Shown in pieces: positions 11,121-22,451 of a stretch of DNA of 64,000 nucleotides. The translations under genes were made by a program, and so were the position numbers. The notes below the pieces were generated by a model. It was not told the origin of the DNA. It searched no databases and saw only the letters and a list, made by a program, of their open reading frames with translations. The stretch is from Euonymus europaeus (Eukaryota > Streptophyta > Magnoliopsida > Celastrales > Celastraceae): positions 20,410,501 through 20,474,500 of the forward strand of contig OY756958.1 in the NCBI GenBank assembly GCA_963580455.1, given 5' to 3'. The stretch's first letter is position 1. Each line of letters opens with the position of its first letter.

Positions 11121-11394
11121 AGTAATAATTTCAACTTTGTAAAAAATAATAAAAAATATTTATTATTGAAGTCATCAAATTGATTTAATTTAGAGTTGTT
11201 TCAACCAGTGTTTTTTTCTTCTTCTTAGTAACTGGGCCTCCCTTTGAATCCCTAGATTGAATTGAATGGTCTGACGGCCCAACTTTTGCGTAAGGTCTAA
11301 TTTAGTAATTTTTTGCTTATTTTTTCAGTTTCTTTCATTTCTCTCACTAAACTAAGACAAATCCTGTCCTCTCCCCGCATTTTTCAGCGCTGCC

Positions 11395-11430
11395 ATGAAA
11401 GTACCTTTAGAAGCTCTTACAACCCCTTAG
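11395..11430 (+). promoter_or_regulatory. upstream ORF in the SUVH2/9 5' leader
   Basis: A short ATG...TAG frame of 11 codons (MKVPLEALTTP) lies 33 bp before the main start, in a different frame (offset 68). If the mRNA starts upstream it could lower translation. Whether the leader is transcribed here, or spliced (a possible acceptor TTTTTTCAG lies near 11320-11328), is not known. Confidence 0.4.
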
Positions 11431-11462
11431 ATACTTCTTGGGACTTTTTGTTTGTGATAACA

Positions 11463-13484
11463 ATGGGTTCTTTGGTTCCACTTCAAGATCTCAACCTCTA
11501 TCCGGTTTCTTCCACTCCCTCGACAACTGCCGATGCCACCGAGACTGCCCTCCGAATTCCCAAGCTTGAACCTTTAGACCCTTCTTTCGAAACCTACCCA
11601 CCGCAACAACAATTTCAACTACGAGAACCAACGCAACCCACACAAGATGCTCCATTTTCCGATTCTACCCCTGAAGTCCACCTTGATTTGCAGAATGCCC
11701 CTCCCTCTCAAATTCCTGATCAAGACAGCCTCGACTCTGAGTTCCACCGTGTGGCGGAGCTATTTCGTACAGCTTTTGCCAATGGCCTTCATAAGTATGG
11801 CGACCTCGAGGTTGTGGACCCTGATTCTCGCGCAATCGTACCTGTAAGCAGTGAGGAGAATGCAATCGTTTCTCCTCGCCCGGCGGCACCGAAGAAGGCG
11901 TACCCCCCGAGGTCCGGTGATCTTGTGCGGGTGACGGAAATGAGCATGAAAGATCAGCTTTTATTTCGAGACGGGATGCGCCGTACTCGGATGGTCTATG
12001 ATGTACTTCGAATACAGTCCGTGGTGGAAGAGGAGAGGCGCCGGGGAGAGAACTTGGGGAGGAAAGCCCGTGGCGATCTCCGTGCGGCGTCGTTGATGCG
12101 TGACAGAGGATTATGGCTTAATCGTGATAAGCGGATTGTGGGGTCCATTCCAGGTGTTCAAATTGGGGACATGTTCTTCTTTAGGATGGAATTGTGTGTT
12201 GTTGGATTACATGGGCAACCTCAAGCTGGTATTGACTATGTTCCTATCAGCCAAAGCTCCAGTGGGGAGCCTATTGCCACCAGCATTATCGTTTCTGGTG
12301 GCTATGAAGATGACGAGGATGCTGGGGATGTTATTGTGTACACCGGGCACGGGGGACAGGACAAGCTTTCAAGGCAATGTGAGCACCAGAAGTTGGAAGG
12401 TGGAAATCTTGCAATGGAGAGAAGCATGCATTATGGGATTGAGGTGAGAGTGATTAGAGGTTTCAGGTATGAAGGTTGTATAGGTAACAAGGTCTATGTA
12501 TATGATGGCTTATACAAGATTCTTGATTGTTGGTTTGATGTGGGCAAGTCTGGTTTTGGGGTTTACAAGTTTAAGCTACTACGAATTGATGGACAACCGG
12601 AAATGGGGAGTGCAATTTTGAAATTTGCTCAGAATCTAAGAACTAATCTGTTAGCCACTAGGCCGTCAGGTTATCTTAGTCTTGATATTTCAAATAGGAA
12701 GGAGAATGTGGCAGTTTTACTTTTCAATGACATTGATAATGACCACGATCCTTTGTACTACGAGTACCTTGTGAGGACTGTATTCCCACCACATGCTTTT
12801 AATCATAGAAGTAATGGTACTGGGTGTGATTGTGTTTCTGGTTGCATCGAATCTTCTGATAGCTGCCTTTGTGCTATGAAGAATGGCGGTGAATTTGCCT
12901 ATGATCAGAATGGGATTTTATTGAAAGGGAAGCCAGTGATATTTGAATGTGGACCATGTTGTGCATGTCCGCCAAGTTGCCGGAATCGTGTTACTCAAAA
13001 GGGGCTACGAAACCGATTGGAAGTGTTTCGGTCGAGGGAGACTGGATGGGGAGTAAGGCCACTTGACCTGATACAAGCTGGTGCTTTTATATGTGAATAC
13101 ACAGGGGTTGTTCTCACAAGGGAGCAAGCCCACATTTTCACAATGAATGGTGATTCTTTGATTTATCCGAATCGTTTTTCTGAACGTTGGGCGGAATGGG
13201 GGGAGTTATCCCAGATCTACTCTGATTATGCACGTCCATCATATCCTTCAATTCCGCCGTTGGACTTTGCCATGGATGTATCCAGAATGAGGAATGTTGC
13301 TTGTTATATGAGCCATAGTTCAAGTCCAAACGTGCTGGTACAGTGTGTTTTGTATGATCACAATAATGTAATGTTTCCTCACCTTATGCTTTTTGCTATG
13401 GAGAATATTCCTCCTTTGAGGGAGCTTAGCCTTGATTATGGGGTGGCTGATGAGTGGACTGGGAAGCTTGCTATTTGCAACTGA
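11463..13484 (+). CDS. SUVH9: SRA-SET histone-methyltransferase-like protein, SUVH2/SUVH9 type
   Basis: Single-exon gene of 673 aa. The start at 11463 (MGSLVPLQDLNLYP) matches the family N terminus; an in-frame alternative start at 11313 adds 50 residues with no family likeness. A variable N-terminal region is followed by the SRA/YDG domain (about 220-375: RIVGSIPGV, SGGYEDDEDAGD, YTGHGGQD), the pre-SET Cys cluster (about 450-530: GCDCVSGC, CPPSCRNR) and the SET domain (about 540-665). The canonical cofactor motif NHSCSPN is SHSSSPN here (about 615-621). The protein stops at KLAICN with no post-SET cysteines. Both features are characteristic of the Arabidopsis SUVH2/SUVH9 pair, which lack clear methyltransferase activity. 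They bind methylated DNA through SRA and help recruit Pol V via the DDR complex in RNA-directed DNA methylation. The role here is inferred from that family. Confidence 0.95.
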   Translation: MGSLVPLQDLNLYPVSSTPSTTADATETALRIPKLEPLDPSFETYPPQQQFQLREPTQPTQDAPFSDSTPEVHLDLQNAPPSQIPDQDSLDSEFHRVAELFRTAFANGLHKYGDLEVVDPDSRAIVPVSSEENAIVSPRPAAPKKAYPPRSGDLVRVTEMSMKDQLLFRDGMRRTRMVYDVLRIQSVVEEERRRGENLGRKARGDLRAASLMRDRGLWLNRDKRIVGSIPGVQIGDMFFFRMELCVVGLHGQPQAGIDYVPISQSSSGEPIATSIIVSGGYEDDEDAGDVIVYTGHGGQDKLSRQCEHQKLEGGNLAMERSMHYGIEVRVIRGFRYEGCIGNKVYVYDGLYKILDCWFDVGKSGFGVYKFKLLRIDGQPEMGSAILKFAQNLRTNLLATRPSGYLSLDISNRKENVAVLLFNDIDNDHDPLYYEYLVRTVFPPHAFNHRSNGTGCDCVSGCIESSDSCLCAMKNGGEFAYDQNGILLKGKPVIFECGPCCACPPSCRNRVTQKGLRNRLEVFRSRETGWGVRPLDLIQAGAFICEYTGVVLTREQAHIFTMNGDSLIYPNRFSERWAEWGELSQIYSDYARPSYPSIPPLDFAMDVSRMRNVACYMSHSSSPNVLVQCVLYDHNNVMFPHLMLFAMENIPPLRELSLDYGVADEWTGKLAICN

Positions 13485-16200
13485 AGATGTTTGAAGAAGA
13501 ATTGGGTCTTTTTTTGTCTTTGTTGTAGCATAGTGCTCTGAGGACATGACATATGGGGTAAGCTTCTATAGGAACTTCTAGCTTCTGTACAACTACTCAA
13601 ATGCAGTTATACTTGAGATGTTTTTACATTCAAATCAGATACTTGTACACCTGTCCTCTGCCCTGTTGTAGCTGTAGTTTCATGTCAGTCGTTCTTTTTT
13701 ATCGTTCTTTTATTAAATTATTTGTTTATCATGGGAGAGCAGTTTCTGTTGTTAACTGTTTTTTGAGTCTTGTTTATTATCTGCTGAAAAATTTGAGTTG
13801 ATCTGATGGAGCACATATGTATGTTTTGTGACAATCCATGAAAGCGGTTTTTTTTTTGTTGAACATTTGAGCAGTAAGTAAATTATATTTCCTGAAAGAT
13901 TATAATTTTTGCTAGTTAGGCTTTGTTTCTATTCCTTGATAGTAGTAATTACTGATACTGCCAGTGAATCTGGTTCTCTTGTCCTCTGATCAAACATGTC
14001 CTCCTGGTTCAGTCTTTTTTAACAAATTAAGTAAGATCTCACTGGCAAAGCAATTTGGTTGTATGTAGAGCTGCATGCTGAAGCCATTGCAAAAATGTGA
14101 TTTTTGGACCTCTAAAAAGAAAAGTGATATTGAATTGTGTTGAGGATGTGTATATGGATTATGGAGAGAGAATGCTGAAGTTCTTTGGACTAGTGACCAT
14201 TTGATTGAAGAGATGGGTAGCGTTTGATGAATCCGATAATAGAGTTTTATTACTGCGATGCTTTGTAAATGGAAAAGAAAAATGATAACTATATATGTAC
14301 TTGGCGGCTCAAGAAAACGAAAAAATGAAATGCTATACAAAAATTTCATTGATGTTCTATGTTGGATTTGAAAAAAATTCACTGATGTTATATGTAACGG
14401 GAGTATGATAACTTATGCTTTATTCTATACAATCTTTATACTTTGTCTGCTTATATTTTCAGTTGTCTTTAATAATCTGTCTACTCTTATTTTTTGCCCA
14501 CCCTATCAGGCATCAACCACTGAAGAATGGATGTGGATGTCTTTTGGGCTGTTCTTTGGTTATAAAAGCTGAAATTTGCCAGTTAAAGTTGGAAAGATGG
14601 CAGTTTGTTATTTTTGGTCATTAGATTTCATTGTATGTTATTTATTTATTTTATTTTGTTAGAGCCCAATAGGTTTTTGTTTGGCTGGTTTGTATCAAAG
14701 GACTTCCATAATAAATCCCGTACTTACAATCGAGTGAACCAGGTTTTGGGAGTTGGGCAACTTTAGCTGCTGTTTGGGACTGGTTGAGTTTTCATATAAG
14801 AATTTACTGCTTAACTGCAGAAATAGCCTTAAGCAATGTGAGATGAAGGCTGTATGGTATATAGTTTATACAGCTTCGCTCCCTAACCTTGCAGTGGTAG
14901 AAGCCTTATGCTTTGTGTTTGATTTTCATGTAAATATTTCTGTGTTGATATTTTGGAGAGGAATTTCTTTCTGGTCCTATTTACTGTGATGTGTTTAGGT
15001 AAATATTACTCACCTCAATGTGTTTTGCCAACTTTCTAATTATATATTCTGTTTGGAAAAAAAAGATCAAGCGAAAAGGTACAAAAAGGAGAGAATTCTA
15101 GAGGGAAAAAAGAAGAAGAAATAGCATCTATGTGACGTTCTGTGCTTTGAGATGCAGTCAGTGCTTGACTATGTCACAAAGCTGTAGGGTTTTGTTGTGT
15201 GTGTTTGCGTTAGTCTTATTGAAAAGTGTGCTTTTCAATGCGATAATTCTGTTGAATGCAATATATAGATTGTAAGAAACGATTCTGTTTTCATTTTATA
15301 TGATCTTGTGCAGATGAAACGTGAAAAAAATGCATTTGCTGCAGTTCATCCTGAAAGTTGGTTGTCCTCGTCCTTTTTCCTGTGAGTCGATGCTACACAT
15401 GTGGACATCATAACGGATCACTGACTAGCCTTCACCCGGTGTCCACTCTTCCACTGTTTTTGTTCTTTTGTATCTTTAGATCCAATGTACCAGGAAAAGT
15501 TCCCATCTTACTGGAATGTGCTCAGCTAGCAGTACATTGGGTAACTGGCACCGGCAATATAAGCCTTCCATGCCCAATTTGGACAAAGCCTTGCAAGCAT
15601 GATTCCAATGGCAGCGGCCTCCAGCAGGTTCTGTGCGTTTTTATGCGTTACTATGAACTTTTGTACTTATAAATGTTGTCTGTATTGTACATATGATGAA
15701 CGTGGGATAAAGTTGTACAGGAACTGTATAAATAAAGGAATGTTTTGGCATGGTTGAAATGCTTTGGAATGTTGGATGCTTCTGTTAGCGAGGAACTGAG
15801 GTTATGTGTATCATGCTACCTGTGGAACTTGGTGCATTGATATACTGTACTATTTGTGCACTTCTGCATACTATAGTATGTTGGGGGTGACGATGGGAAA
15901 TTCTTCTTTCTCCATAACATTGGCGGGAACACTCTTTTCTTTTTTCAAGTTTTTTGAACTCCAACATTGAGTCCCACAACCCAAGTTGTTACTTTCTATA
16001 AAAAAGATTTAATTTTTATTTTTATTTTTATGAAACAGAAGCACATGGAAGTGCACAGCATTTTCAATGAAAGCTACCGAATTTGAAAATTCAAACTTTG
16101 CTTTCACCATTCTTCCCTCCTCTGTTTAGTCTACATTTCCAAGTACATAGATCAACTTGAAAGCAGATATAGCAGGGTACTGTCGGCACTGTAACCGAGA
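13485..16200. other. 3' flank of SUVH2/9, no second gene recognised
   Basis: The first few hundred bases should be 3' UTR. An open frame at 15358-15672 and GT/AG-like sites (for example TTGTGCAG near 15308-15315) could reflect a long or alternatively spliced 3' UTR. No protein family is recognisable. A 9-bp inverted repeat ATTGAAAAG/CTTTTCAAT lies near 15218-15240. Confidence 0.4.
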
Positions 16201-16358
16201 ACATCAGACAATCTTATCACACAATCAGACAATCTTATCTATTGGATTTATTGGATATTAAATATTAGTCTAAATTGATAACATCATTCAATCTTATCAC
16301 ACAATTAGACAATCCTATCTATTGAATTTATTGGATATTAAATATGAGTCTAAATTTA
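16201..16358 (+). repeat. 80-bp tandem duplication
   Basis: 16201-16280 and 16281-16358 align end to end with about ten differences. Both contain ATCTTATCACACAAT and end in AGTCTAAATT. Confidence 0.85.
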
Positions 16359-19300
16359 GGTTGTTAAATTTTCTTACTGACGAGTATATGATAAATTAGT
16401 CAAAAGTCCGCACATGTTCCACCACTTTCAAAATGAAGTTGAGAGTGCTAATCTCCTCTCTTTAAAAAATTATCCCAAAAATTGCTAGATTAAGCTTGCA
16501 GTATTGCAAACATAATAATTTTAGAGGAATAAAAGTCATCAAAAAAGATTCTTGATAACTTAACATGTCTCACATGAGGATTGTATCAAGGAAGCGAGCA
16601 GTTATGAGCATCTCATGAATGAATTTGCTCCCCCTCCTACTCTGTCTGACGACAAATACGATGCAGTATCAGCATGGTTAAGACCAATGTTGGCGACTAC
16701 TTGCATTCGCATACGCACCCATCCGTCGAAAGCATGCACCATAGCCCTCACCTTGTCACCAATTTGGAGTTAAGTAAGGGTGAGAGTTCGAGAAAACTAG
16801 AATCTAAGTAAAATTATAGCGGGACAGAAGAAAGAAGAATAGTGTAAGCCTCTGTTTGGCATGAGAGTTGGTGTTTTCTCACCAAGATCGTTAGCCAATA
16901 AATATGAAAATTAAAATTGCGGAAAAATAAACGAAAATCAAACACCAAGAATTTTACGAGGAAAACCCAACCTGGGAAAAACCTCGAGTCTATGAGCGAC
17001 TAACCTTGAGGAATAATCCACTAAAACGAATCAGGAGTTACAACCCTATCTTAGAACTAAAGACATCGCTCATCTCTCCCATTTAGTGTATTGCTTCAAC
17101 CTCACTCAACCTCAACCTTAACAAGGTAGAGTCCACTCTTGAATCCCTCAAGAGTCCTCACACACAAGCAACTTACAAAGAATAATTTTCAATACAAAAG
17201 CCCTCACTACAAATCACTCATCAAACACTCAAACTCACACTTGAAACCATGAAGTGATTCGCTCTTTTGAAGTTACAAAACTCAAAGCTCCAATCTCTAA
17301 AAAAAAATGTAACTTCCGTAACCCCAAGACTAGATTGCATGTATATTTTATAGCCAACGTGTGCCTTGAATTTGTAGACTTCTTTTTTCACAAAACAATT
17401 TCATCATTCTAACACCTGAAAAGATATATCACATACAATACTGAAAGTGATAATATAAGCATAATAAAAGATAACCCACGGTATTTACATGTTTAACTTC
17501 CAATATAACTCTTATGTAGCTATCCATATATGAATAGACTTCCTATCCCACTTGCATAAAACAGTCTATTAACTACAAACACTTATATAAGGCCCACCAT
17601 GCAATAAAAATTAAAAGCCCATAAGTTAAAATCTTAAAGTCCGTGCAGATGAAGTAACTTACTACACCTACCGTAGTAACTTACTTCACTGCTCAGTATC
17701 ACCCAATAATTACAAAATTCAATTGATTAAATATATCTCACAATTATCCATTAAATTTTATAAATTTAAAACCAACAGTACAGATGGATACAACTTATAC
17801 ACTAGCTTCGTAATCTAGTTCACATTGAGACAACCAGACACCATACACACGTTAGCTTCTACGCCAACTTCTCATGCTCGATTTTCATAAGCTCATTTAT
17901 TTTTCTCACGCTATACCAGTTCCATCAAATGCCCCTTCATCACTTTCTCTCTCCTCACTCCTGTCTTTGATTTCTTTTATCTCAGATCGAGAGAAGGTTT
18001 GTAATTGAATCAGCCCTAGAAGGCTAGAAGTCTTTTGACACCCATGCATAAGCGAGACCCTTGATTGAAACTATGAAAGGGCTGCTTTGAGAGAAAAAGC
18101 AAATAGTTGCCTTGTCTCTATTGTTCACAGCCAAGCATGCGTGAGAAAGAAGGAGATGGGCGAGAGAGAAGGATAAAGGGTGTGTGACTGATTTTTTATT
18201 TTTTATTTTGTTGAGAAAATTGTGGCTGTATTGTGTGATCCTTTATTAAAAAAATTGTAATAATATTAAATAAAATTATTAATAATAATTGCAAATGATT
18301 AATTGTAAACGAATTATGAATTATTATCTATAATATTTGAATGAAATATAATTTTAATACATCAATAGCCTTATTGGTAATTCGTTAACTTATACCTATT
18401 TAGAACTTTAGCATTACCAAATACCTATTCAATTTAAAGTAATTTAATTTGACAACTTATACACTCAGCTTAAAGTAACTTATTTAACAGTTTATACACC
18501 AGCTTATCTTCTGTCAATCATACTCTGTACCAAGCAGGCAGTGTTAAGCCAAATACCAAGATCTGCTACAAGAGCAGTAACAAGGAATAGTGGTTAAGAG
18601 TGCGACGAGAAAAAGAATGGTTTGGGGTGTTCTTAAAATTAGGTTATTTGACATTAAAGGGATGTCGTAGGAAAATAATGGGGTACAACTACCCCCAATG
18701 TTCTTAATAGCTTGACATGTGTCACATAAGGATTATATCAAGGCAGACTGATCTCCTTGATTCTATGGCAAGAAATCAGCAACTGAAAGAGCCAACCAAT
18801 CCCCAAATCAATGAGGATCTCCCAAAAAGCGCTACATACATAAACTAGAATAGTGGAAAATGTAAAGGATGAATCTTTGATTATTGAAATTATTCCACTT
18901 GAAAGAAGAGATTCACTCCAGCATCAAAGTGTCGTTGGTGACCCACGATGGCTATTAGACTTACTGACCAACCTTATTTTAGGTTTCCATGAATCGAAAT
19001 GAGACCGAACCTTCTCAGGCCACTTAATGAGAGATTCACTCTGAAGTAAGCTTTTCCTATAATATATTGCTTGTGATGAATATTTCAATCAGTTTCTATG
19101 ATGTTTCAAATCGTATTTTTGTGTCAGGTCTCTTTGAAACTAGGTCCTTTGAAGCTGTTCTTGTGCTTGCCATTGAAGGGAATTTGAACGACTGATCCAT
19201 CTTCAAGATTGATTTTATTTGCTATTGCTTTTGCTAATAGGGAGCTCTCTATTTCTCTTTGAAGATCCTCCTTTTTGTAATTCTTGAGGTACTTTCTTTT

Positions 19301-19712
19301 AAAAAATCTTGACTATGAATTTCTAATAGTGTTTTGATCCAATATGAAGAGTTGGAAAGTGATGCTGATGAATTAGGGCTTAGGGATGGGTTTTGCTTGC
19401 AGGAATACCAGATTTTAAGATTGTAGTGACGGAAAGTTGTCGGGATTTGGGCTATTCATATCTTCTAAACCAAAAAACCATACCTAATTAGTGCTTTGTT
19501 TATTATTTGCACTGCTCTATTGTTTATTGCTTGCACGCTTTCTATGACATGTGCACTCAGTCTCCCCAGTTGTATATAGTCATATGTTTTGTGTTAGGGT
19601 AGTGTTAAAAAAAGAAACCCCTGCCTATATTCTTACCCACACCCCCTTCTATCACCCACGTAATTGACCTTAATTTATTCAATCTTTAATTATTAACATT
19701 TTATGTATAATA
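16359..19712. other. repeat-rich intergenic region, LTR-like stretch
   Basis: No gene is seen. About 16870-17780 contains a phrase of the type AATTTTACGAGGAAAACCC that I associate with plant LTRs, and ends AACCAACA, but no target duplication or pol sequence supports a call. Related 47-bp strings occur at about 16550-16596 and 18698-18744 (CTTGATAACTTAACATGTCT versus CTTAATAGCTTGACATGTGT), about 2.15 kb apart. Confidence 0.35.
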
Positions 19713-19744
19713 CACTACAAGAAATATGTCAATTATCGATGGCA

Positions 19745-20100
19745 TTTTACCGACGGAAAATTTTCTCTAGTATTTATTGACCGTTTACCAACCTTTTATT
19801 GACGGTACTCCCATTTATTTCTTTAAAACTGATTGCCGATATAATATTTACCATCTGTTTTCTCTGTCGGTGATATTTGGCGCCATACATGGCGTGAAAA
19901 TTTATGGCGGTTTATCAACAGAAAAAGTATTAATTTATCTACAATATTTTTCTGATGATAAATTGGTTTTTTGTTTTTAAATTTAGACTATTTTTTTAGC
20001 GACAGAAATAAATCCGTTGGTATTTGATAATTCTTTTCGTTGATATTTTAATGTTTTTAAGTTATGAAAATTGTTGCAGACGGAAATAATTCCGTCGATA
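19745..20100 (+). repeat. CACTA left subterminal repeats
   Basis: Degenerate ACCGACGG/GACGGTA/GACAGAAAT motifs recur at short intervals, mirrored by those at 24940-25075. Confidence 0.6.
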
Positions 20101-21363
20101 ATTTCTTTTATTTTCTCAAATCTAATTTCGGCCCAGCCTTTGTTCCAGTTGAAGCCTAGGGCACATCTTCTACCTCTCATCTTCCTCCCGCCTCCTTTGG
20201 TTCTTTCTTCCTACTGCGATTGCGAGCCGTCAGTGAAGGCACATGCGAGACTTCTCCAAAATTCGAAATCTGTGAAGGCGAAGGTGGTTTGGAAAATTTC
20301 TAGCTGCTTTTTATGGTGGGTTTTGCTGTGCTGTCTGGTGCGTTCTACATTCTTCATTTCCTAAATTGTTTCTCCTTCTTATCTAGTTGCGTTTGGTTGT
20401 TGAGAAACTGTTGGAAAGAGAAGCAAGGAATGTATGTTTTGTTATTTAATTTGTTTCTTTTTTTTTTGCTTTTGATTTCTGACTATATACGCATGAATGT
20501 TGTCTACTTTTGAAATGGTCTCGAATTCAACGTTTGCTTTCAATATGAGTTGGAATTTAGGCTCCCTTTTCAATTTGTACCGTAGCTTTGCCCATCAACT
20601 ATTTGACAAAATGCCTTTTGTGTTTCGCGGCCTCACACTTATGTTTCTGGAACACTATTAAATTGGTAAATGTTAGCTGAAATTCCTGACCTAACATGAC
20701 TATGGAGTTATTCTATTTTCACTTTCTGGGTTATCTTTGAGAATTTATGAAAAGAATTTCGGATGCTTCTTCCCTTTACCTTTTGTTCCATTAGCTGCTT
20801 TTTGTTTGGTTATTTGGTAGGTTAATTGGTTCTGAAATTATGAGTTTCTTGCTTCTTTTGACTACTAGAGAATGGGTTTCAATTATCGCTTCTTGAATTG
20901 GACCCATTCCTTTTTTCTGCTTTTGTATACTAAGTTAGCTAGTTCTATCTTGAGAGTTGAGACGAGTTATCTCATTGTGCTGCTATGATCTATCAAGTTC
21001 ACATTATGTTACTTGGGGTGTCTTTTCAATGCTAGCTAGCATGCTTAAATGAGGTTTTTTTTTGGCTGAATGTATCTTAATCCTTCACTTCAATCTTGTT
21101 AGATGAGACTGGTTTTTCTGCAATTTTTATCGGAGGTTGTGGTCTTGGTTTTTCTGCTGGTTGAAGTTGTGGTTTCTTACTGTCACATTCAAAAAAATTT
21201 ATCTTCAAGCAATTGTTGTGTCTTACTCTTCAAGCATACATGTTTCCCTATTTTAGCTTTTTTAGCTTTTTAAAACCATATCTACATTATCTTTATTGTT
21301 TTCTTGTTCTCTTAAAAAAATTAAATGTCCTTGATTTGTAGAGTGCTTGTGTTGGGCAAGGAA

Positions 21364-22020
21364 ATGTCAAGTGTCGATAGGTCGTGGATGTATGCTAGGC
21401 AAACCAATGGATTGCTTAACCGGGAATTCATTGAGGGGGTCAAGCAGTTCATTGCCCATGCTTGTTCTCAACCCGAGAGCATGAACGGAAATAAAATAAG
21501 ATGTCCGTGTGTGCGGTGTCATAATCGTCGTTTCAGGGAGCCGGACGATGTGCATCTCCATCTTCTCAAGAATGGGTTTGTGGATGATTATTATGTGTGG
21601 TCTCGACATGGGGAACCATACGTTACAACAACAAATGAACCAGTCGGACGATGTTCTCCATTTACTCGACAGTCTCTATCTCAGCTCGAGACAGGATCCT
21701 CTTCCTCTCAACCGATCGATGAGAGAGATCTTTATTATCAGGTGGTCGGTGGAAAGAAGAAGAGAAGGGTGTACGACATTGGGTCGCAGGCATCTACCTT
21801 CTATCCATCTTCGAGTGAGTCTTCTATACATTTTCCTACATCGGAGAGGCAGGATGAGCATATGCAGCAGCGGATGGAGGAGATGCGTCAGCAGATGGAG
21901 GAGATGCACCAGCAGATGGAGGAGATGCGCCAGCAGATGCAGACATACTTCCAGACCTCTCGTCATCCCTCTCACCCCCACTTGCCACCAGGTGGCGAGA
22001 GCCCTACAGGAGGCAAATAG
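21364..22020 (+). CDS. CACTA transposase-associated protein (TNPA-like)
   Basis: 218 aa from the ATG at 21364; an upstream in-frame ATG at 21325 is less likely because a plausible splice acceptor (TTTGTAG) lies between them. Residues 4-83 or so match the plant transposase-associated domain found at the front of En/Spm proteins: DRSWMYARQTNGLLN, a Cys/His-rich segment IRCPCVRCHNRR, and YYVWSRHGE. The C-terminal part has a short coiled coil of seven-residue repeats (RMEEMRQQMEEMHQQMEEM, about 169-195). These repeats are coded by 21-bp DNA repeats. A Pro/His/Gly-rich tail follows. It lacks the catalytic TNP2 domain. The reading frame is open, and upstream exons may exist between 20.1 and 21.3 kb. 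Confidence 0.75.
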   Translation: MSSVDRSWMYARQTNGLLNREFIEGVKQFIAHACSQPESMNGNKIRCPCVRCHNRRFREPDDVHLHLLKNGFVDDYYVWSRHGEPYVTTTNEPVGRCSPFTRQSLSQLETGSSSSQPIDERDLYYQVVGGKKKRRVYDIGSQASTFYPSSSESSIHFPTSERQDEHMQQRMEEMRQQMEEMHQQMEEMRQQMQTYFQTSRHPSHPHLPPGGESPTGGK

Positions 22021-22249
22021 ACTGTATTTATTGACATATTTGCACTTGTATTATTATGATATTGTATTATATTTGATTCCGTATTATGGACGAACTATTT
22101 ATTATATTTGACATATTCAGTGATTTTGGAGTTTATTTTTTGTGCTGTTTTTTACTTATAGGCTTTGTTGCAACATTTCTTATTTCTTTTTTGGGAAAAA
22201 TAATTTTTTTGCTGACGAATTATATATTTTTTAATAATTATTAATTTAT

Positions 22250-22440
22250 ATATATTGATGGATTACCGACCGATTAAACAAAAAATTAATAATGATTTTT
22301 AATTATGTTGTCGGATTATCGACTGATGTTAAAAAATTAATAATTATTTATTTATTATACCGACGAATTATTAAATTTTAATAATTACTTATTTTTGTTA
22401 TACAGACGGATTATCGTTGGAATTCTAAAAATTATATTTT
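22250..22440 (+). repeat. CACTA internal subterminal-type repeats
   Basis: GGATTATCGAC/TACCGACGAATTATT motifs recur four to five times just before the nested insertion; the array continues after the insertion at 24937. Confidence 0.6.
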
Positions 22441-22451
22441 TTTAAATTTTA

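Noticed and set aside
11313..11462. extended SUVH2/9 N terminus from the upstream in-frame start
   Set aside because: The 50 extra residues do not look like the family, whereas MGSLVPLQDLNLYP at 11463 does.
15218..15240. 9-bp inverted repeat that could be called a terminator
   Set aside because: Too short and expected by chance in a eukaryotic AT-rich region.
15358..15672. 104-aa open frame downstream of SUVH2/9
   Set aside because: No recognisable domain or splice partner; possibly 3' UTR. Kept only as a comment.
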